Of a stretch of DNA of 25,410 nt, positions 1 through 6,928 are shown piece after piece. Made by a program: the position numbers and the translations under genes. Origin of the DNA: a virus; IMG/VR virus record IMGVR_UViG_3300008516_000240, positions 1 to 25,410 of that record. One strand, given 5' to 3'. The first letter of the stretch is position 1, and every line of letters starts with the position of its first letter. A model generated the notes under the pieces. It saw only the letters and a program-made list of their open reading frames with translations, searched no databases and was not told the DNA's origin.

Positions 1-786
1 CCTGTCCGGGCGGGGCTCGCGCATGCTCATGGCCCCGACCTGGGCGAGAAAGTAATCCGGGTCGATGCCGGCCTTGACGGCCGCCGGCAGGTAGCGGCTG
101 GCGAGCTGACCGAGCTGCTCGATGCTGACCCGGCTGGTGTCGGCCGCCTGACTGGCGCGGGCGAAGAACGCCCGCATCGCCTGCGGCGTCCGCGCCACCC
201 CGGCCCCGTAGCCGGCGATGGCCAGACCGGCCATCGTCGCCCCGGTCGCGCCCTTGACAGCCATAGCCTGGAAGCCCGCCTCCTCCGTGGGCTGCCACAG
301 GGCCTTCGGTAAGGCGCTTTCAATCTCAAAGGCCGCGCCGCGGGCGGCCTCGGGGGCGATGCCGTACTGGGCCGCCTTCCGCCGCATCCAAGCGACGGTC
401 GCCGTGGGCGTCTCTCCGCGGATCCCGGCCAGGTTGACCGTCTGGGCTTGGCGGGTGAGGTCCACGTACTGCCGGTACGTCTGGGCCATGCGCTCGGAAA
501 ACTCACGTAGCCGCTCCTCGGCCCGCTTGATCATCCCGATCACCGCGGCGATGGCCAGGCCGGCGCCGATCTTCCAGTTCATAAAGGCGCGGACGTTGAC
601 CCCGGCCGCCGAGCCGAGGTCCTCTAGGCCCTCCTTGCCCTTGTCCGCGCCGTCCTTGACGTCCTTGCCGGCCTGCTTGCCGGCGCGGCCGACGGCCTTC
701 TCGCCCTCGGCGACCTTGCGCAGATCGCCCTCCGTGCGCCTCGCGCCGGGGCCGGTGACTCGGATTTTCAGTTCGTCGTCCGGCAT
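1..786 (-). CDS. Tape-measure-like tail protein, N-terminal part (runs off left edge)
   Basis: An open frame of 262 codons starts at the ATG at 786 and continues without a stop to base 1. The protein begins MPDDELKIRVTGPG, followed by a Lys/Gly/Asp-rich charged stretch (about residues 20-60). A short hydrophobic segment with the core AGLAIAAVIGM lies at about residues 68-78, and a long helical, Ala-rich region follows. It follows the tail tube-like and tail terminator-like genes, where a tape measure gene is expected. A tape measure sets tail length and acts in DNA passage. Only the N-terminus is visible, so a different large tail protein is possible. Repeat family B lies just upstream of the start. 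Confidence 0.6.
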   Translation of the reverse strand, partial: MPDDELKIRVTGPGARRTEGDLRKVAEGEKAVGRAGKQAGKDVKDGADKGKEGLEDLGSAAGVNVRAFMNWKIGAGLAIAAVIGMIKRAEERLREFSERMAQTYRQYVDLTRQAQTVNLAGIRGETPTATVAWMRRKAAQYGIAPEAARGAAFEIESALPKALWQPTEEAGFQAMAVKGATGATMAGLAIAGYGAGVARTPQAMRAFFARASQAADTSRVSIEQLGQLASRYLPAAVKAGIDPDYFLAQVGAMSMREPRPDR

Positions 787-803
787 TTTCCGTCTCGTCT
801 CGT

Positions 804-853
804 TTTGCCGCGACCCGACGGGAAGCGAGCTCCCCTACGGGTCGCGGTTAAAC
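804..853. repeat. Family B palindromic repeat, intergenic copy 1
   Basis: The inverted arms are GCCGCGACCC and GGGTCGCGG, the right one followed by TTAAAC, with an inner GGGAAGCGAGCTCCCC hairpin. It lies between the tail tube-like gene and the tape-measure-like gene without interrupting either. Confidence 0.85.
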
Positions 854-861
854 GCAACTCG

Positions 862-1719
862 TCACATATCCGCGGCCGGCGCGATCATCGTCGCGAACGT
901 GTCCGCGGCGCCCCACTCGCAGATCCCGCGGATGGCGAACGGCCGCAACGGGCCGCCGGCCTCCACCGCGGGGATCTCCAGCGGGGCCGGGGGCTCCACG
1001 AAAATACAGTTCTTCAACGTGAGCTTTTCGTTCGTCCCCGCCGCCCCCTCGGTGCCGATCACCAGGTTCGCCGCCGCCGCGCCGATCTTGGCCAGGGCGG
1101 CCAGCCAGTCGGCCTGGCCGGCGGCGGTGATCACGTCGGCGAAAACCTCGGCCGCCCCGAACTGCACGTACCCGCGGACTCCGCTGACCGCCAGCGGCCC
1201 GCCGCCCTCCACCGCCGGCACGCTGATCGGGGGGATCGGCTCGGTGAAATAGACGTTCGTCAGCGCGATGGTCACGTCGGCCCCGGCGGCGCCCTCCACG
1301 CCCAGTGTCAACGTGCCCTTGGCCGTCCCGATCAGGGCCAGGAGTTCGGCGTACTGGATGCCGTATAGCTCGACCGCCAGCTCGTAGTAGGTCACCAACG
1401 CCTCGGCCGGGCCCAGGGCCCCGGCGGGGCCCTGATTGACGCTGAACCGCGTGCCCGGAATGATCCGGGCGTGGACGCAGCCGGCGAGCGCGCCGCCGTG
1501 ATCGACGGTGCGCAGGCAATACGCCGTGTCGATGCAGCGGACCAGCGCGTCGAGCGTGCGGTACGTCACCAGGGACTCCGCCCGGCCCGTCGCCCCGGCT
1601 GCCCCCTGGTTGACCCCCGAGACGGCGCCGGGGGTCAGATCGACGGCGACCGCGCCGGCGATGGCGACTGTCGGATGCTTGACGTATCGAGCGGCGTAAA
1701 TGGTGTCTCCGGCTGCCAT
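862..1719 (-). CDS. Probable phage tail tube (major tail) protein
   Basis: This is a 285-residue protein starting MAAGDTIYAARYVKHPTVAI, with an AGGAG ribosome binding site just upstream. It is rich in Ala, Gly and Val with short beta-strand-like segments. Two similar halves are visible: a segment around VNQGAAGATGRAESLVTY is echoed by VNQGPAGALGPAEALVTY about 65 residues later, and a GTEGAAG/GVEGAAG motif recurs. No catalytic motif or membrane segment is seen. Its place between a tail terminator-like gene and the tape-measure-like gene suggests a structural tail protein forming the tube. The family assignment is by position and composition, not by a recognised domain. Confidence 0.55.
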   Translation of the reverse strand: MAAGDTIYAARYVKHPTVAIAGAVAVDLTPGAVSGVNQGAAGATGRAESLVTYRTLDALVRCIDTAYCLRTVDHGGALAGCVHARIIPGTRFSVNQGPAGALGPAEALVTYYELAVELYGIQYAELLALIGTAKGTLTLGVEGAAGADVTIALTNVYFTEPIPPISVPAVEGGGPLAVSGVRGYVQFGAAEVFADVITAAGQADWLAALAKIGAAAANLVIGTEGAAGTNEKLTLKNCIFVEPPAPLEIPAVEAGGPLRPFAIRGICEWGAADTFATMIAPAADM

Positions 1720-1736
1720 GTTGTGGCTCCTGTCCG

Positions 1737-1786
1737 TTTAGCCGCGCCCCGGAGGGAAGCGCTCCCCTCTGGGTCGCGGTTAAACG
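1737..1786. repeat. Family B palindromic repeat, intergenic copy 2
   Basis: TTTAGCCGCGCCCC and GGGTCGCGGTTAAAC form the inverted arms, with an inner GAGGGAAGCGCTCCCCTC hairpin. It lies directly upstream of the tail tube-like gene and next to a family A copy. Confidence 0.87.
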
Positions 1787-1796
1787 CACTGTTGTT

Positions 1797-1844
1797 CACG
1801 CGCGGTTAAGCGCGCGTGCCGGCACGCGCACTTAAGTGCGCGTG
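1797..1844. repeat. Family A twin-palindrome repeat, copy 1
   Basis: Two 22-bp palindromes with TTAA centres (CACGCGCGGTTAAGCGCGCG plus TG; CACGCGCACTTAAGTGCGCG plus TG) are joined by CCGG, giving 48 bp. The upstream gene's stop codon (1845-1847) abuts the element. Confidence 0.9.
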
Positions 1845-2285
1845 TTACGGTGTCTTCAACGGCCCTTCGAGTTTCAATGTCGCGGTCATCCAGGCCCCGA
1901 CGGGATTGTTCGAGACCTGGAACTGATACCAGAAGTCGATCCTGGGCCCCACGGCGATCCCGCCGGAGGCGCCGGCGGCGTTGAATGCGTTGAGCTTGCC
2001 CATCACCTCGCCGACGAGTTCCGTGATCGACTCGTCGGACTTCACGCCCTTCGCCCGGGTGCACAGCATCAGCAGCAGCCCCACGTGCCAATACTCCGTC
2101 CCGCCGGTGGTGACGATCTGGCGGACGGCGTCGGCGGGCACGATGCCCAACACCGGGACGCTCGGCTCGGTGAGCGGATTGATTATTCGCCGCTCGACCT
2201 TTTTCAGGACGCTCGACGTGACCAGGGCGCCCAGGTAGCTCGCCCCGGCCAGTGCGTCCAACGCGGTGTCTATGCTGTTGGCCAT
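1845..2285 (-). CDS. Tail terminator-like / tail completion protein
   Basis: This 146-residue protein begins MANSIDTALDALAG. A mixed alpha/beta pattern and the segment WHVGLLLMLCTRAKGVKSDE recall small neck or tail terminator proteins that cap the tail tube. No cysteine cluster, membrane segment or catalytic motif is seen. It sits between a gp10-like gene and the tail tube-like gene, the usual place for a tail terminator in long-tailed phages. The stop codon abuts a family A repeat and the start lies just downstream of a family C repeat, so both ends are bordered by repeats. Function is inferred mainly from position. Confidence 0.5.
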   Translation of the reverse strand: MANSIDTALDALAGASYLGALVTSSVLKKVERRIINPLTEPSVPVLGIVPADAVRQIVTTGGTEYWHVGLLLMLCTRAKGVKSDESITELVGEVMGKLNAFNAAGASGGIAVGPRIDFWYQFQVSNNPVGAWMTATLKLEGPLKTP

Positions 2286-2296
2286 TTCTCAATGCC

Positions 2297-2375
2297 GCCA
2301 CAGAGGCACAGAACTCACAGAGGTTTGTTTTCAAAAAGCAGAAGCCGTTCTCTGTGTCCTCTGTGTCTCTGTGGC
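2297..2375. repeat. Family C (ACAGAG/CTCTGT) inverted repeat, full copy 1
   Basis: The left arm GCCACAGAGGCACAG and right arm CTGTGTCTCTGTGGC are inverted copies, with an A/T-rich centre (TTTTCAAAAA). It fills the gap between the gp10-like and tail terminator-like genes. Confidence 0.88.
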
Positions 2376-2382
2376 CCTCTTC

Positions 2383-2985
2383 TCACCATTCGCCGATCCA
2401 TTCATGTATCACGTCACCCGCGGCGTCGGCGATATCCGGCGTCGCCGCCTCGGCGCCTTTGGTCAGCCAGTGGCGGGACTCGATGGTCACACTCGACACC
2501 AGGACCCAGTGCAGCTCGAAGCCCCGCACGTCGCCGCGCCTCATCAGCTCGCGGACCAGCAGGGGCGGCTTGCCCTTGCGTGGTATCAATGTCAGGTCCG
2601 GCATGTCGCGGGGGCTGCTGTACTGCTTGGCCTCCTCGCTGACGGGGATCGCCAGTGCCCGGGCGTTTTTCGGAACGATCGTCCCGCCACGCTCGAGGAT
2701 GCCGGCGTATTTGGCCGCCGGGCTGTTCGCCGGCACGCCGATGGCGGCCTCGGGTTTTTGGGCATCCACCATCCAGCCCATCAGCGACGCCGCCAGGCCG
2801 GAGGCCGGATGCCGCATCGTCAGTCCCAGCTCGCCCATGACGAGCTGCTCGCGGATCCGCTCGGCGCCGACCACCGCCCCGGCCAGCAGGGCCTGGCCGA
2901 ACACCTCGGACGCCCGCGCGGCGGCGCGCTGGTCGCGTGCGATCTGCCGCCGGGTCGAGGCCGGAATTTCCAGGCTTACGATCAT
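2383..2985 (-). CDS. HK97 gp10-like / virion morphogenesis protein
   Basis: The start chosen is the ATG at 2985 (MIVSLEIPASTRRQ), because GGAA lies six bases upstream. An in-frame ATG at 3003 falls inside a repeat and lacks a ribosome binding site. The product is 200 residues. The diagnostic segment is AAKYAGILERGGTIVPKNAR followed by ALAIPVS. It matches the pattern of gp10-like and Mu-like morphogenesis proteins, in which a Gly-Gly turn leads to Pro-Lys and ALAIP. Such proteins act at the head-tail interface or tail terminus. The gene is preceded by small helical proteins and followed by the tail terminator-like gene. The class is likely; the precise role is inferred. Confidence 0.7.
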   Translation of the reverse strand: MIVSLEIPASTRRQIARDQRAAARASEVFGQALLAGAVVGAERIREQLVMGELGLTMRHPASGLAASLMGWMVDAQKPEAAIGVPANSPAAKYAGILERGGTIVPKNARALAIPVSEEAKQYSSPRDMPDLTLIPRKGKPPLLVRELMRRGDVRGFELHWVLVSSVTIESRHWLTKGAEAATPDIADAAGDVIHEWIGEW

Positions 2986-3000
2986 TCCCATTTCCAGGAA

Positions 3001-3048
3001 CATGCGCAGTTAACTGCGCATGCCGGCACGCGCGATTAATCGCGCGTG
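3001..3048. repeat. Family A twin-palindrome repeat, copy 2 (supplies a stop codon)
   Basis: CATGCGCAGTTAACTGCGCA (plus TG) and CACGCGCGATTAATCGCGCG (plus TG) are joined by CCGG. The TTAA centre at 3036-3039 provides the TAA stop of the gene ending at 3036. The other edge carries an ATG in frame with the next gene. Confidence 0.9.
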
Positions 3049-3392
3049 TCTTTGAGTCGCGTCACCGTCAGCCGCCGGCTGCGCGTCGGCTTGCCGAGGG
3101 CCGCGACGGCCTCGTCGCCCAGGACCTTCCGGGCGGCCGCGACGTCGGCGCGGACGACCTCGAGGAACTGTTTGCCCGCCGCGCGCTTCAACGCCGCCAG
3201 GCTGGTGATGCGGATCGACTCGACGGTCAGGAGCTGGGCGATGTAGTGGTCGCCGCGCTCGACCGGGTCCTTGCGGCCGCTGAGCGCCTTGCGGACCACG
3301 CCGGCCAGCTTTTTCTCCGTCGCCGCCAACTCCGCGATCCGCTCGCGGACCTCGCCCAGCCTGTCGATTGTGCCTCTCAGCCCATCGTTCAT
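3036..3392 (-). CDS. Small helical phage protein (unknown)
   Basis: This 118-residue protein begins MNDGLRGTIDRLGEVRERIA and is predicted mostly helical, with a heptad-like N-terminal third (about residues 7-30) and a basic C-terminus. Its start overlaps the stop of the preceding gene (ATGA), so the two are translationally coupled. The last residues, DTRD, and the stop codon come from a family A repeat, so the ancestral C-terminus may have been different. No known family is recognised. Its place between a gp6-like connector and a gp10-like gene suggests a head-tail joining or assembly accessory role, which is inference only. Confidence 0.65.
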   Translation of the reverse strand: MNDGLRGTIDRLGEVRERIAELAATEKKLAGVVRKALSGRKDPVERGDHYIAQLLTVESIRITSLAALKRAAGKQFLEVVRADVAAARKVLGDEAVAALGKPTRSRRLTVTRLKDTRD

Positions 3393-3670
3393 GTTTTTCC
3401 TGCCTTCCGGCTTTTCGACCGCCGGTACTCGGCGAGGTTGCGCCGCCCGTCGGCCCGCCCTGCCACGGCCAGCCTGATCTGCTGCTGCTCCAGCCGGATG
3501 CCCTGCCGCCGATGCGCGATGTCGGCCTGGGCAAAGGCGATCATCCGCTGGTGTATTTTGATTGCCCGCCGGCAGGACTCGATCTCCAGGTTCCGCTGCT
3601 GGAACCAGATTTCCATCGCGGCCTCATACCCGTCCGCTTTCGATGCCGTCTGCTTTTCCCGCTTCGCCAT
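3389..3670 (-). CDS. Small helical phage protein (unknown)
   Basis: This 93-residue basic protein starts MAKREKQTASKADGYEAAME, with a GAGGTG ribosome binding site upstream of the ATG at 3670. It is strongly helical and rich in Gln, Arg and Ile (for example IRLEQQQIRL), ending in a Lys/Arg-rich tail. The TGA stop overlaps the start of the next gene by ATGA. A longer frame entering from upstream has no ribosome binding site and overlaps the connector gene, so it was not used. No family is recognised. The position suggests a small virion or assembly protein. Confidence 0.65.
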   Translation of the reverse strand: MAKREKQTASKADGYEAAMEIWFQQRNLEIESCRRAIKIHQRMIAFAQADIAHRRQGIRLEQQQIRLAVAGRADGRRNLAEYRRSKSRKAGKT

Positions 3671-3688
3671 GTTGCACCTCGTGATTGG

Positions 3689-3740
3689 GTTTCGCCGCGT
3701 CCCGCGGGGAAGCGCGCTCCCCTTCAGGTCGCGGTTAAAC
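3689..3740. repeat. Family B palindromic repeat, intergenic copy 3
   Basis: TTCGCCGCGTCCC and the right arm AGGTCGCGGTTAAAC flank the inner GGGGAAGCGCGCTCCCC hairpin. A half copy of family C follows directly. Both fill the gap between the connector gene and the small helical gene. Confidence 0.85.
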
Positions 3741-3744
3741 ATAA

Positions 3745-3772
3745 ACCTCTGTGGACTCTGCGTCTCTGTGGC
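3745..3772. repeat. Family C half repeat
   Basis: Only the right arm of family C is present (ACCTCTGTGGACTCTGCGTC followed by TCTGTGGC), adjoining family B copy 3. Confidence 0.75.
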
Positions 3773-3777
3773 TGTCG

Positions 3778-4515
3778 TCATCCGACTCTCCGTCCGTATC
3801 CGTCGATCATTCCCCGCCGCACGATCGGCAGCAGATCCACCGCGCCGATCCAGGAGACGTTCGCGCCCTGGGCGGACTGGCCCGAGGCCCCCGGCGTGGT
3901 GCGCCGGAAAAACTCGTGGGCACACTGCATCACCGCCCACTGGCGGATATCCGCCGGCAGGACGATCTCGTCGGTGGCCTCCCAGTTGGTCGCGTCGGCC
4001 GAGGGCAGGGTGGCGACGCCGGTGTGACCCGTCTTGGACTTGTACACGATGCCGCCGTAGATCACCCGGTCGCCGATGACGTAGGTGTCGGCGCTGACCC
4101 AGGCCTCGGCCGGGGTATAGCCGCCGGTGGCGGTCACCCGGACGGTCTGCACGCCGGGCAGCCACCAGCCGATCCGGTACAGGCCGCCGACCCCCGCATC
4201 GAGCTGGTAATCGGTATTGGCCGTCAGGGCCGTCGCCGCCGCGAAGTCGCCGTACAGGGCCTCCTTGACCTCGGTGATCTCGATCACCGGATAGGCCGGC
4301 AGCCACAGGACGTAGGTCCGCACTGGCGGCACGTTGAGCGTGACGACCAGGTCCTCGATCATCTCCAGGCAGGGCTCGGCCCCGGCCACCCGCCCGGCGA
4401 TCCGGGCCAGGGAGTCCGAGACGCCGGCGATGATGGCGTTGAGCACCGTGTCGTATTCGGTGTCGGCGCTCGCGATGCCCAGGTGGGCTTTCAGGTTGGC
4501 CAACGTGCATAGCAT
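3778..4515 (-). CDS. gp6-like head-tail connector protein with an inserted beta domain
   Basis: This 245-residue protein opens MLCTLANLKAHLGIASADTE, the typical helical N-terminus of gp6-like connectors (LxxLKxHLxI, then D-x-x-L). The rest of the connector fold is suggested by VEITEVK-like strands and a C-terminal helix near ADIRQWAVMQCAHEFFRR. Between about residues 143 and 183 there is an aromatic, Gly-rich insertion (DTYVIGDRVIYGGIVYKSKT, ending NWE). It resembles the small carbohydrate-binding (CBM5/12-like) modules found in phage structural proteins. Connectors join the portal to the tail. The upstream ribosome binding site is weak (GGAAAACAAAC). Confidence 0.7.
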   Translation of the reverse strand: MLCTLANLKAHLGIASADTEYDTVLNAIIAGVSDSLARIAGRVAGAEPCLEMIEDLVVTLNVPPVRTYVLWLPAYPVIEITEVKEALYGDFAAATALTANTDYQLDAGVGGLYRIGWWLPGVQTVRVTATGGYTPAEAWVSADTYVIGDRVIYGGIVYKSKTGHTGVATLPSADATNWEATDEIVLPADIRQWAVMQCAHEFFRRTTPGASGQSAQGANVSWIGAVDLLPIVRRGMIDGYGRRVG

Positions 4516-4529
4516 GTTTGTTTTCCACG

Positions 4530-4661
4530 TTTAGCCGCGACCCAGCGTCGAATAGCGTTTAGCCGCGACCCAGCGTCGAATAGCGTTTAGCCGCGACCCA
4601 TCGGGGAGCGCGGATGGCCCACGCGAATCCCAACGCGCTCGCCTGCGGCATCGCGGTTAAA
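4530..4661. repeat. Family B repeat with tandemly duplicated left arm
   Basis: A 28-bp unit beginning TTTAGCCGCGACCCAGCGTC occurs at 4530-4557 and exactly again at 4558-4585. A third left arm starts at 4586, and the element closes with TCGCGGTTAAAC at 4650-4661. The centre holds an unrelated sequence. Confidence 0.88.
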
Positions 4662-4663
4662 CA

Positions 4664-4924
4664 CTATTTGTCAGCGCCGCCGCGCTGCTGCTTGTCGCGG
4701 GGCGTCGGCTGTTGTTTGGCCTTGGGCAGAGCGGCATCGCCGTCGATGCCGACCTGTCCCGCCATGACGTGCGCCGGGACCAGGTCCCGGTGCATTCGGA
4801 ACCGGGCCAGCTTCGCGTAGGTTTTGCCGTTGTCTTTTACGCCGTCGAGCACGGCGACCACCTTCACCATGCCGTCGGCGTCGGCTTCGCTGCCCGCGGC
4901 TCGCTTCACTGCGTCGATGTCCAT
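4664..4924 (-). CDS. Small phage protein (unknown)
   Basis: The start is placed at the ATG at 4924 (MDIDAVKRAAGSEADADGMV) because GGGAG lies six bases upstream. An in-frame ATG at 4936 has no binding site. The product is 86 residues. An N-terminal acidic helix is followed by two short beta-like stretches (VKVVAVLDGV; YAKLARFRM) and a Lys/Gln-rich disordered tail. It lies between the decoration-protein region and the connector, and family B repeats border both ends. No family is recognised; a small virion accessory role is possible from position. Confidence 0.6.
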   Translation of the reverse strand: MDIDAVKRAAGSEADADGMVKVVAVLDGVKDNGKTYAKLARFRMHRDLVPAHVMAGQVGIDGDAALPKAKQQPTPRDKQQRGGADK

Positions 4925-4960
4925 GATGTCTCCCATCGCGATCCGTACGCGATTTCCGGG

Positions 4961-5012
4961 TTTAGCCGCGCCCCAGAGGGAAGCGCGCTCCCCTGCGGGT
5001 CGCGGTTAAACG
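4961..5012. repeat. Family B palindromic repeat, intergenic copy 5
   Basis: TTTAGCCGCGCCCCAGAGGG and the right arm GCGGGTCGCGGTTAAAC enclose the inner GGGAAGCGCGCTCCCC hairpin. It ends at the stop codon of the gene ending at 5013. Confidence 0.88.
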
Positions 5013-5297
5013 CTATTTAATCACGCCGACCCGCGCCCCGTCGGGCGCCGGGCCAACGTACTCGACTCGGCTGTCCGGGTGGCGATCGCAGATCGCCAGC
5101 GGGATCACCGCCCGCACCGGCGCGACTTTCTGCGGCCGGCGGGCGTGGGTCTCCGTGGGGGCGATCCGCACGCCGCCGAAACTGACGGCCTGCTTGACCG
5201 TCGCTATGACCAGGCCGTCGGCGTTGGCGACATTGCCCTTGGCCACGGCCTGGGCCTTCGATTTCGGATCGGCTAGTTTCGTTAGGTCCTCAGCCAT
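5013..5297 (-). CDS. Small phage protein (unknown)
   Basis: The start chosen is the ATG at 5297 (MAEDLTKLADPKSKAQAVAK), which has GGAGAG six bases upstream. An upstream in-frame ATG at 5384 lies in repeat-rich sequence with no binding site. The 94-residue product has a helical N-terminus followed by short beta segments (GLVIATVKQAVSFGGVRIA) and a Pro/Arg-rich middle. It lies directly after the decoration protein gene. No family is recognised and no catalytic motif is visible. Confidence 0.6.
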   Translation of the reverse strand: MAEDLTKLADPKSKAQAVAKGNVANADGLVIATVKQAVSFGGVRIAPTETHARRPQKVAPVRAVIPLAICDRHPDSRVEYVGPAPDGARVGVIK

Positions 5298-5322
5298 TGC
5301 ACTCTCCACTCGGCCCCAGGCG

Positions 5323-5344
5323 GGGGCCGCCCGAAAGCGGCCCC
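5323..5344. other. GC-rich perfect hairpin upstream of a small gene
   Basis: GGGGCCGC and GCGGCCCC form an 8-bp perfect stem with the loop CCGAAA. No T-run follows on either strand, so it is not a clear terminator. It sits in the 199-base gap between the decoration gene and the next small gene, which otherwise holds repeats. Confidence 0.6.
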
Positions 5345-5386
5345 GCGCCTCGGGGTCCGTCTTTGGATGTCCGGTTGTCAACACCC

Positions 5387-5452
5387 GCGCTCCCCTGCCT
5401 GCCCGCCATCCGCATGGCAGGTGGTTGGCAGGCGGGCGGGTCGCGGTTAAAC
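5387..5452. repeat. Family B half repeat interrupted by a second palindrome
   Basis: The right half of family B (GCGCTCCCCTGC then GGGTCGCGGTTAAAC) is split by a 39-bp palindromic insert at 5399-5437, which begins CTGCCCGCC and ends GGCAGGCGGGC. Removing the insert restores the exact family B sequence seen at 4984-5010. Confidence 0.85.
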
Positions 5453-5460
5453 ATCAAACG

Positions 5461-5491
5461 CCTTTCTCTGTGACCTCTGTGCCTCTGTGGC
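5461..5491. repeat. Family C half repeat
   Basis: The right arm of family C (TCTGTGACCTCTGTGCCTCT followed by GTGGC) lies between family B and the stop codon of the decoration gene. Confidence 0.75.
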
Positions 5492-5496
5492 AGTTG

Positions 5497-6780
5497 TTAC
5501 GGCGTCACCCATACGCACAGGACGTAGATCGCGCCGTCGCAGCCGCCGGCGGCGTCCTCGTTGGCGACCAGGTCGAGCGTGTCGCCGGCGGCGACGTCCT
5601 GTTCGGTATCGTCGAGATTGTCGAACAGGATCCTCGCCTTGTCGGCGATGGTGTTCAGCTCCTCGGTATCGAAGATGTTCGCCGCCGTGCCGTCGTTGTT
5701 CTGGAGGTTCCAGTCGTCGTCGGCGTGGGCGCCGGCGGCTTCCCGCTTGAACGCCCAGGCGTCCAGGACGCGAAGCTTCTTGCCCACCGGTACGGTGTAG
5801 CTGGTCGTGCCGGCCGCCGCGGGCTCGAAGATAACCAGGAACGGGATCGCGGCGTTGGCCGTCACGGCCTTGGGGACCGTGACGCCGAGGTCCTGGACGG
5901 TGTTGTCGTCGCCATCGACCGTCAGCGTATCGGCCACGCCGGAGGAGATCGTCGCCGTCCCGTCGGTCAGACTGCCGCCGGTCACCGCTCCGTCGGAGCT
6001 GATCGCCCCGTTGGCCTGGATGACGCCGGCGGTGGAGATGGTGGCGCCTGTGGCGCCGTAGCCGCCGCCGAAGGTCGCGGCGTTGGTGCAGACGATGTTG
6101 TCCGCCGTCGCCGCCCCGTCAGTCGTCAGTGCGCCGTTGCATTGGATCACGCCGGCGGTGCTGATCGTGGCGCCCGTCGAGCCGTAACCGCCGCCGAACG
6201 TCGCCCCGGTAGTGCAGACGATGTCCGCGCCGGCAGTGACCGTCCCGTCGGCCGTAAGGGCGCCGTTGGCCTGGACCACGCCGGCGGCGGAGATGGTCAC
6301 GCCCGTCGAGCCGTACCCCCCGCCGATGGCGGCGGAGGTCAGCGCCAGCCGCTGCTCGGCGACGCCCGGACTAACGAGTATGGTCACGTCCTCGTCGGCG
6401 CCGCTGGCGGCGGTCAGCGCAATCCCGCCCCAGTACTGGGTGGACGCATCATCCGCGTCCAAAACGAACGCCTTGCCCAGCGTCCCGCCGGTCAGCAGAT
6501 TGCCCACGGCGATGAGCTCGCCGGATGTCACCGTGCAGACCTCGCCGGCGGCGTGATAGTAGGTCTGGGCGTTTGTCGTCGCCTGCGTCATGGCGCAGAC
6601 GCCGACCACCGGATTGGTCGCCGCCGTGGCGTGGGCGATCGTGCCGGCGGCCGTCAGGTACACGAATCGGCCCGTGGTGACGGCGGAGGCGGCCTTTGCG
6701 TTGGGCGATTTCGCCAAACCGGGCGTCCAGGCGGCCGCGAGGATGGCGGCCGCAATCAAAATCAATGTCAGTCGCTTCAT
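5497..6780 (-). CDS. Probable capsid decoration (DUF2190-like) protein with signal peptide and tandem repeats
   Basis: The product is 427 residues. Residues 1-23 form a classic Sec-type signal peptide (MKRLTLILIAAAILAAAW, cleavage after GLA). Residues 30-140 (core TNPVVGVCAM, then a GELIAVGNLL segment) look like the DUF2190 capsid decoration domain. Residues 152-278 hold three tandem repeats of about 42 residues with the core GGGYGSTGATISTAGVIQ. The C-terminal 150 residues are Asp-rich and beta-like. The gene lies just downstream of the major capsid gene, as expected for decoration proteins. A cleavable signal peptide is unexpected for a protein assembled in the cytoplasm. A fibre-like or exported role is an alternative. 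Confidence 0.65.
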   Translation of the reverse strand: MKRLTLILIAAAILAAAWTPGLAKSPNAKAASAVTTGRFVYLTAAGTIAHATAATNPVVGVCAMTQATTNAQTYYHAAGEVCTVTSGELIAVGNLLTGGTLGKAFVLDADDASTQYWGGIALTAASGADEDVTILVSPGVAEQRLALTSAAIGGGYGSTGVTISAAGVVQANGALTADGTVTAGADIVCTTGATFGGGYGSTGATISTAGVIQCNGALTTDGAATADNIVCTNAATFGGGYGATGATISTAGVIQANGAISSDGAVTGGSLTDGTATISSGVADTLTVDGDDNTVQDLGVTVPKAVTANAAIPFLVIFEPAAAGTTSYTVPVGKKLRVLDAWAFKREAAGAHADDDWNLQNNDGTAANIFDTEELNTIADKARILFDNLDDTEQDVAAGDTLDLVANEDAAGGCDGAIYVLCVWVTP

Positions 6781-6800
6781 GTGTGCGCTCCTTCAAATTC

Positions 6801-6880
6801 GCCACAGAGACACAGAGTTCACAGAGAACAGCCTCGTCTTTTTCAAAAAGAAACCTCTGTGTCCTCTGTGCCTCTGTGGC
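6801..6880. repeat. Family C inverted repeat, full copy 2
   Basis: GCCACAGAGACACAGAGTTC pairs with CTCTGTGCCTCTGTGGC across an A/T-rich centre. It lies between the major capsid gene and the decoration gene. Confidence 0.9.
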
Positions 6881-6928
6881 CGTTTTCGCATTTTCGTTCT
6901 CACGTACTCTCGCCCGCCGGGGGCGGGC

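Noticed and set aside
1797-1844. Regularly spaced palindromes as a CRISPR array
   Set aside because: Copies are thousands of bases apart, with no spacers of uniform size and no cas genes.
3001-3048. Family A and C elements as simple intrinsic terminators
   Set aside because: They lack a T-run after the stem, and several copies lie within genes, so termination cannot be their general role, although some may affect transcript ends.
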